Origin: Stenotrophomonas sepilia
GTDB taxonomy: Bacteria > Pseudomonadota > Gammaproteobacteria > Xanthomonadales > Xanthomonadaceae
Assembly: GCF_003244875.1 (NCBI RefSeq)
Contig: NZ_LXXZ01000059.1
Location: forward strand, 40,707 to 104,706
DNA length: 64,000 bases
Direction: 5' to 3'
Of the stretch, positions 59,358 to 64,000 are shown in pieces. Both the position numbers and the translations under genes were made by a program. How positions within the stretch are numbered: position 1 is the first letter of the stretch; every line of letters begins with the position of its first letter. A model generated the notes under the pieces. It saw only the letters and a program-made list of their open reading frames with translations, did no database searches and was not told the origin of the DNA.

Positions 59358-61346
59358 TCAGGGCGCCTTGTCCTTGCCGGTCGCAGGCGCGGCCGTCGCG
59401 GTCTTGCCACCCAGGCTGCGCGCCAGGAAGGCCAGCAACTTGTCGTAGTACTCGCTGCGATGGGCCTCGGTGTAGAAGCCGTGGCCTTCGGTCTTGTAGT
59501 ACAGGCTTTCCACCGGCGTGCCGGCGCGCTTGAGCGCCGCTTCCATGCGTTCGGTGTGCTGGATCGGCGCGCGCTTGTCCTCGCCACCGGCGGCCAGGAA
59601 CACCGGCACCTTGATCCGTTCGGCCAGGTTCACCGGCGACACCGCACCCAGCTTGGCCGGATCCCCCAGCCATTCGCGCAGATAGGTCACGCCTGAACCC
59701 CGGTCCTGGATGTCGCCGCGGGTGTACATCATCGGCAGGTCGTAAACCCCGACATAGCCCGCCGCGCACTGATACAACCCGGGTTCGCGGGCGGCACCCA
59801 TCATCGCCGAGTAGGCCCCGTAGCTGGCGCCGTAGATACAGATGCGACGGCCGTCGGCGATGCCTTCGCTGATTGCCCAGCGGGTGGCATCAGTGACATC
59901 GTCCTGCATTGCCGCGCCCCACTGCTGCGCACCGGCCTGGGTGTGGGCCCGGCCGTAGTTGCCCGAACCACGGAAGTTGACCTGCAGCACGGCATAACCG
60001 GCCGCGGCCAGCATCTGCGTTTCGCGGTCGTACTGGCCGGAATCGAAGATGTCGAACGGGCCGCCATGCGGCATCACCACCATCGGCAGGTTGCGCCCGT
60101 CGCTGCCGGCCGGCAGGGTCAGGAAGCCATGCAGCGGCAGGCCATCGCGGGCCTTCAGTGCAATCGGCTTCACGCTGGCACTACGGTCAACGTCGATCCA
60201 GTCGCTGCGGCTGATCAGGTGATCAGCCTTGCGCGCCACCGTGTCGTACACGTAGAAATCGCCCGGGTTCGAGCCCGACCAGGTTTCCACCAGCACGACA
60301 CGGCCATCGCGGGTGCTGGAGGTGATGTAGACGGGCCCTCCGAAGGCGGCTTCCAGGCTGCGGTACAGGCGCGCCTCCGGCGACTTCTCGTCGAAGAACC
60401 GGGTACGCGGCGTATCGCCCAGATACAGCGCGCCCACCGGCACGTGGGTGCCGGGCCGATGGATGATGCGATACGGATTGACCACCTCGTCGCGCAGCAG
60501 CGTGGCACGCTCGCCGGTCTGCGGGTTCCAGCTGACGATCGCATCCGGGCCCTGGGCCTGCTCGACGTTGAGGTAGGCCAGGCTGTCATCGGCCGAGAAG
60601 CCGAGGGCGGTTTCGATGCGCTTGCTGACCGCCTCGTCGTTGATCAGCTTCCAGGTGTCGCCGCTGCGTTCGCGGAAATACAGCTTGTTGATGTTGTCGC
60701 TGCCCGAGCCGTGCACGAAGCGGACCTCGCCGGCGCCATCGGTGGTGAATTCGCCGCGCCGTACCGGCGAAGATGCCACCCGCGCACGGCGGCCGGTGGT
60801 CACATCCATGCGATCGACGCGGGTGAACGGGTCCTCGGCCAGCGGCCATACGGTCACCAGCACGTTGCGCTCGTCGCCCGGCAGGTCGTCGGCCAGGAAG
60901 GCGGCCACTGCTTCGACTTTCTTCGGCTGGATGCGGGTCCCCGGGCCCTTGCTTTCGACGCGATAGCCGACCAGCAGCTCGCCACGGTTGCCGTTGGCGT
61001 CGACGGCATAGAGTTCGCCGGTGGGATTGGGTTGGTCGAGCGAGCCCCACTTCTGGGCCAGGCCGATCAACAGGCGTTCGTTGCTGACCCAGTCGAATTC
61101 CTGCGCGTGGTTGCGGCTGGGTGGCCAGAAACTGCCGACCAGCTGCTTGTCCTTCAACCGCAGGATCGCGATCGCGGTGCTGTCTTCCCTCGGCACCGTT
61201 GCCGCTACGTACTCGCCCCCCGGCGAAATCTTGATGTCGGTGAAGGTCTCCCGGCGCAGGTACTGCGTCAGGTCCACCGCCCCCACGCTGCCTGCGGCAA
61301 CGCCCCCGATGACGGCCAGTGCGGCCGCCAGAATCGTCTTGTGCAT
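59358..61346 (-). CDS. Secreted S9 family peptidase
   Basis: A 662-residue exported serine peptidase of the prolyl oligopeptidase clan. A signal peptide (MHKTILAAALAVIGGVAAGSVGA) and a beta-propeller domain precede the hydrolase. Catalytic residues are Ser508 in GASYGAYS, Asp590 in GGEDKRAP and His622 in EGHGFY. It differs in length and detail from the peptidase at 51844-53922, so the two are not recent duplicates. It has an Ala/Lys/Pro-rich C-terminal tail. Convergent with the POT gene. Confidence 0.92.
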   Translation of the reverse strand: MHKTILAAALAVIGGVAAGSVGAVDLTQYLRRETFTDIKISPGGEYVAATVPREDSTAIAILRLKDKQLVGSFWPPSRNHAQEFDWVSNERLLIGLAQKWGSLDQPNPTGELYAVDANGNRGELLVGYRVESKGPGTRIQPKKVEAVAAFLADDLPGDERNVLVTVWPLAEDPFTRVDRMDVTTGRRARVASSPVRRGEFTTDGAGEVRFVHGSGSDNINKLYFRERSGDTWKLINDEAVSKRIETALGFSADDSLAYLNVEQAQGPDAIVSWNPQTGERATLLRDEVVNPYRIIHRPGTHVPVGALYLGDTPRTRFFDEKSPEARLYRSLEAAFGGPVYITSSTRDGRVVLVETWSGSNPGDFYVYDTVARKADHLISRSDWIDVDRSASVKPIALKARDGLPLHGFLTLPAGSDGRNLPMVVMPHGGPFDIFDSGQYDRETQMLAAAGYAVLQVNFRGSGNYGRAHTQAGAQQWGAAMQDDVTDATRWAISEGIADGRRICIYGASYGAYSAMMGAAREPGLYQCAAGYVGVYDLPMMYTRGDIQDRGSGVTYLREWLGDPAKLGAVSPVNLAERIKVPVFLAAGGEDKRAPIQHTERMEAALKRAGTPVESLYYKTEGHGFYTEAHRSEYYDKLLAFLARSLGGKTATAAPATGKDKAP

Positions 61347-61422
61347 CCTTCCCCTGCTCCTGTGGACACCTTGTCCTGGTGGCCGATTCTAGGCAGGGCC
61401 ATGCCTTTCCCGCCAGAGCCGG

Positions 61423-61456
61423 AAAAGACGACGGCACCGTTGCCGGTGCCGTCGTT
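61423..61456 (-). terminator. Terminator after the LysE-type exporter gene
   Basis: A 12-bp perfect stem (ACGACGGCACCG/CGGTGCCGTCGT) with a 4-base loop, then CTTTTCC on the minus strand. It lies 55 bases past the stop. Confidence 0.8.
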
Positions 61457-61509
61457 GCCACTACCTTGGAGAGAGAGTCAGGACGTGGGTTCGGGGGGCG
61501 TGCGCCGGG

Positions 61510-62145
61510 TCAGTGGACCCCGCGCACCGCCAACATGAGGGCCAGGATGCTGAGGATCACGGCGATGGTGCCGTCGAGCACGCGCCAGGTGCTGGGCTTG
61601 GTGAACAGCGGCGCCAGCAGGCGTGCGCCGAGGCCCTGCGCGGTCAGCCACAGGCAGCTGGCGGTGACCACGCCGGCGGCGAAGGCCATGCGGGCGTTAC
61701 CGAAGTTCTCGGCGATCGAGCCGATCACCATCATGTCCAGCCAGAAGTGCGGATTGATCAGCGAGAAGCCGACCGCGGCCATCAGCACCGCGCGGCGGCT
61801 GCCGTCGTCGCTGTCAGCCTCGCCCATGCCACCGCCCCCCGCGATTGCACGGCGTGCCGACTTCATCGCATACCAGGCCAGGAAGGCGACGCCGGTCCAC
61901 AGCACGGCGCTGGTCAGCCACGGCAGCGCCGAGGTGAGCGTGCGCAGGCCGGCCACGCTGGCGAAGATGAAGATGGCATCGATGGCCGCGCAGGTGGCGA
62001 CCACCGGCACGATGTGCTTGCGCAGGATGCCCTGGCGCAGAATGAAGGCGCTCTGGGCGCCGACCACGGCGAACAGGCCGATGCCGGTGGCTGCACCAGA
62101 GAACCAGGCACCGAGGCCGGTGCTGGCGGAGATGACCGAGAACAT
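61510..62145 (-). CDS. LysE/ArgO family amino-acid exporter
   Basis: A 211-residue membrane protein with about six helices. GLFAVVGAQSAFILRQGILRKH, GVAFLAWYAMKSARRA and GFSLINPHFWLDMMVIGSIA are typical of basic amino-acid exporters ArgO and LysE. It would expel arginine or lysine when internal levels rise. It is divergent from an ArgP/LysG-type regulator gene, the classic pairing in which that regulator activates the exporter. ATG 62145 is preferred to the 19-residue longer frame. Confidence 0.9.
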   Translation of the reverse strand: MFSVISASTGLGAWFSGAATGIGLFAVVGAQSAFILRQGILRKHIVPVVATCAAIDAIFIFASVAGLRTLTSALPWLTSAVLWTGVAFLAWYAMKSARRAIAGGGGMGEADSDDGSRRAVLMAAVGFSLINPHFWLDMMVIGSIAENFGNARMAFAAGVVTASCLWLTAQGLGARLLAPLFTKPSTWRVLDGTIAVILSILALMLAVRGVH

Positions 62146-62283
62146 GGGATTCACTGCCTTGTATTGCTTGGGGGGACGGTGCCTCGCGAAGGCGGACAGC
62201 ACCGGAACGGGCGCTATTGTCGCGCCGCAACATGAAAAAGACGAGCTAAACTTCCTAAATCAACATTAGCGGAGCTTAATTCG
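62146..62283. promoter_or_regulatory. Divergent exporter/regulator control region
   Basis: The 138-base spacer should hold the LysR-type binding site and both promoters. It is more AT-rich next to the regulator gene (around 62230-62280). No clear dyad could be assigned by eye. Confidence 0.5.
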
Positions 62284-63189
62284 ATGCGTATCGATCATGC
62301 CCAGCTGCGCGCCATGGCCGCGGTGATCCGCGAAGGCAGCTTCGACCGCGCCGCGCAGTCGCTGAATGTCACGCCCTCGGCCATCTCGCAGCGGGTCAAG
62401 GCACTGGAGGACCGGATCGGCCGCCTGCTGGTCAAGCGCGGCACGCCGGCCACCGCCACCGCCGAGGGGCAGCTGCTGGTGCAGCTGGCCGAGCAGACCG
62501 CCCTGCTCGAACACGATGCGCTGCACCGGATGGGCCTGGCCGACGAGGACCTGCCCCAGGCCAGCATCCCGGTGGCGGTGAACCACGACAGCCTGGAGAC
62601 CTGGTTCCCGCAGGCGGCCTACCAGTTCGCGCAGAGCACCGGCACCACCTTGGACCTGCGTGTGGAAGACCAGGACCACACGGTGGAGCTGCTGCGCCAG
62701 GGCACGGTGCTGGGCGCGGTGACCACCCTGGACGAGCCGGTGCAGGGCTGCCAGATCCATGCGCTGGGCAGCATCCGCTATGCAGCGACCTGCACCCCCG
62801 AATTCCGCGAACGCCACTTCGCCAAGGGCGTGACCGCGCAGGCGCTGGCGCAGGCCCCGGTGCTGGTGTTCAACCGCAAGGACGAAATGCAGTCGCGCTT
62901 CGCCCGGCGCATGGCCGGCGACGACCTGCCCAGCACCGCACCGACCTGGTGGATTCCCTCCACCCGGGCCTTCGTGCAGGCCAACCTCGGCGGACTGGGC
63001 TGGACCATGAACCCGCTGCCGCTGGTCAAGCGCCACCTGGACGCAGGCCGCCTGGTCTACGTGCGCCAGCGCGCGTGGGAAGACGTGCCGCTGTACTGGC
63101 AACACTGGAAAGGCGACGTGCAGACCATGGCTCTTCTGACCCGCGCGGTGCTGGATGCGTCCTCGGCGCTGATCCGGCGCAAGCGCTGA
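62284..63189 (+). CDS. ArgP/LysG-type LysR family regulator
   Basis: A 301-residue LysR-type regulator. The N-terminal winged HTH is ALRAMAAVIREGSFDRAAQSLN-like (residues 8-29) followed by VTPSAISQRVKALEDRIGRLLVKR. The C-terminal effector domain is PLVKRHLDAGRLVYV and neighbours. Its sequence and its divergent position next to a LysE/ArgO gene match ArgP (IciA), which senses Arg and Lys. It likely activates the exporter when the amino acid is bound. Start ATG 62284. Confidence 0.92.
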   Translation: MRIDHAQLRAMAAVIREGSFDRAAQSLNVTPSAISQRVKALEDRIGRLLVKRGTPATATAEGQLLVQLAEQTALLEHDALHRMGLADEDLPQASIPVAVNHDSLETWFPQAAYQFAQSTGTTLDLRVEDQDHTVELLRQGTVLGAVTTLDEPVQGCQIHALGSIRYAATCTPEFRERHFAKGVTAQALAQAPVLVFNRKDEMQSRFARRMAGDDLPSTAPTWWIPSTRAFVQANLGGLGWTMNPLPLVKRHLDAGRLVYVRQRAWEDVPLYWQHWKGDVQTMALLTRAVLDASSALIRRKR

Positions 63190-63200
63190 GCTGCACAGCG

Positions 63201-63282
63201 ACAAGGGCGTGGAGGGATCAAGTCGCTTCCGCCGTGCAGGCCGTATGGCCTGATACGACTTGATCCCCGGCGTCCCCTTTTT
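63201..63282. repeat. Degenerate family A repeat copy 3
   Basis: Left arm like ACAAGGGCGTGGAGGGATCA and right arm CTTGATCCCCGGCGTCCCC followed by T5 pair with several mismatches. CAGGCC-GTAT-GGCCTG is nested inside. It lies past the LysR gene stop and terminates it. Confidence 0.75.
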
Positions 63283-63355
63283 CGGCGCGTGACCGGGGTC
63301 CGTTCCGGGGCGCCCGGTTGTGCCAGCATCGCAGCACCCGACACGGAGCGCCGCG

Positions 63356-63940
63356 ATGCAGACCGATCCGCTGTTCCTGCACATCCGGGTGGTGATGGGC
63401 ATCATCCTCGGCCTGTCGATTACCACCGTGCTCAAGGGCCTGGCGCAGATCATCGAGCATCCGCAGCGCCGCGGCTGCTCGGCCCTGCACCTGGGCTGGG
63501 TGGCGTGGACGCTGATATCGCTGGTGACCTTCTGGTGGTGGGAGTTCCGCCTCATCGAGGTGCACCGCTGGACGTTTGAAACCTACCTGTTCGTGATCGT
63601 GTACTGCGCGACCTGGTTCCTGCTGTGCGCGCTGCTGTTTCCCGACGACCTGCGCGAATACGGCAGCTACGGGAACTATCTCATGCAGCGCCGGCGCTGG
63701 ATCTTCAGCGTGATTGCTGCACTGACCCTGCTCGACCTGGTCGATACCGCCATCAAGGGCAGCAGCCGCTGGAAGCTGCTGGGAGCCGCGTACCCGTTGC
63801 ATGCCGTGTTGATGCTGGCGGTGGCGGTGCTCGGCTGGCGACTGCGCAGCCAACGCACACAGCTGCGCCTGGTGCTGGCAACGCTGGCGTACCAGATCGG
63901 CTATTTCGCCGTGGAATACTTCACCGTCGGCAGTGACTGA
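63356..63940 (+). CDS. Membrane protein of unknown function, 194 residues
   Basis: A protein with about five or six hydrophobic helices: VVMGIILGLSITTVLKGLAQII, GWVAWTLISLVTFWWWEF, YLFVIVYCATWFLLCALLF, WIFSVIAALTLLDLVD, and a C-terminal pair around VLMLAVAVLGW. I do not recognise the family. ATG 63356 follows ACGGAG with a spacing of about seven bases. It stands alone after a repeat hairpin. An envelope role is a guess only. Confidence 0.75.
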   Translation: MQTDPLFLHIRVVMGIILGLSITTVLKGLAQIIEHPQRRGCSALHLGWVAWTLISLVTFWWWEFRLIEVHRWTFETYLFVIVYCATWFLLCALLFPDDLREYGSYGNYLMQRRRWIFSVIAALTLLDLVDTAIKGSSRWKLLGAAYPLHAVLMLAVAVLGWRLRSQRTQLRLVLATLAYQIGYFAVEYFTVGSD

Positions 63941-64000
63941 CCCGGCTGCCTGCACTCCCGGGAAACGCCTTCGACGCCCCGCGGCCGGGCGGCATCGGCA

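Overview
The window looks like a chromosomal segment of a Stenotrophomonas maltophilia-complex bacterium (Lysobacterales, Gammaproteobacteria). The reasons are the high GC content, the xanthomonad-type housekeeping gene orders (murJ-ribF-ileS-lspA-ispH next to rpsT; rplU-rpmA-obgE; minCDE), and many short palindromic repeats of the GTAG (SMAG) type that flank genes as inverted pairs. No rRNA genes, CRISPR arrays or intact insertion sequences were seen.

Region 1-4200 is accessory DNA abutting the 3' end of a thrW-like tRNA-Thr(CGT), a classic integration site. All genes run on the minus strand towards the left edge: a helix-turn-helix protein, a 439-residue unknown, a small unknown, a phage-type N6-adenine methyltransferase, and a second N-6 DNA methylase cut by the window edge. 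The two unknowns share an unusual C-terminal KP(A)PFRF-like tail. No integrase lies inside the window.

Region 4256-17104 holds D-lactate dehydrogenase, a large autotransporter with a ClpP-like N-terminal domain, a divergent FecI-FecR-TonB receptor signalling set, two small membrane or secreted proteins, a lysoplasmalogenase and an M61 peptidase. Region 17305-30017 is core housekeeping: isoprenoid synthesis (ispH), lipoprotein signal peptidase, isoleucyl-tRNA synthetase, FAD synthesis, lipid II flipping, ribosomal proteins S20, L21 and L27, Obg GTPase and UvrA.

Region 30017-39142 carries thioesterases, a copper chaperone, an enoyl-CoA hydratase, an ECF sigma factor fused to a membrane domain, an EF-hand protein, an arginyl/leucyl-tRNA-protein transferase-type enzyme, a secreted phosphodiesterase-like protein, and an orphan YezG-type immunity gene in a lower-GC patch. 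Region 39143-49845 has purT, a tight five-gene operon (SPFH, ribbon-helix-helix, DUF4177, PH-domain, M15 carboxypeptidase) with an operator-like dyad inside its promoter, a membrane SRPBCC-GyrI fusion, a candidate intergenic sRNA, a two-component system, and minCDE.

Region 49892-63940 is rich in peptide handling: two S9 peptidases, an OPT and a POT peptide transporter, plus an acyltransferase-like membrane protein, and then a divergent LysE/ArgO exporter and ArgP-type regulator. Intergenic spaces hold SMAG repeats and a second repeat family whose long perfect hairpins look like bidirectional terminators.
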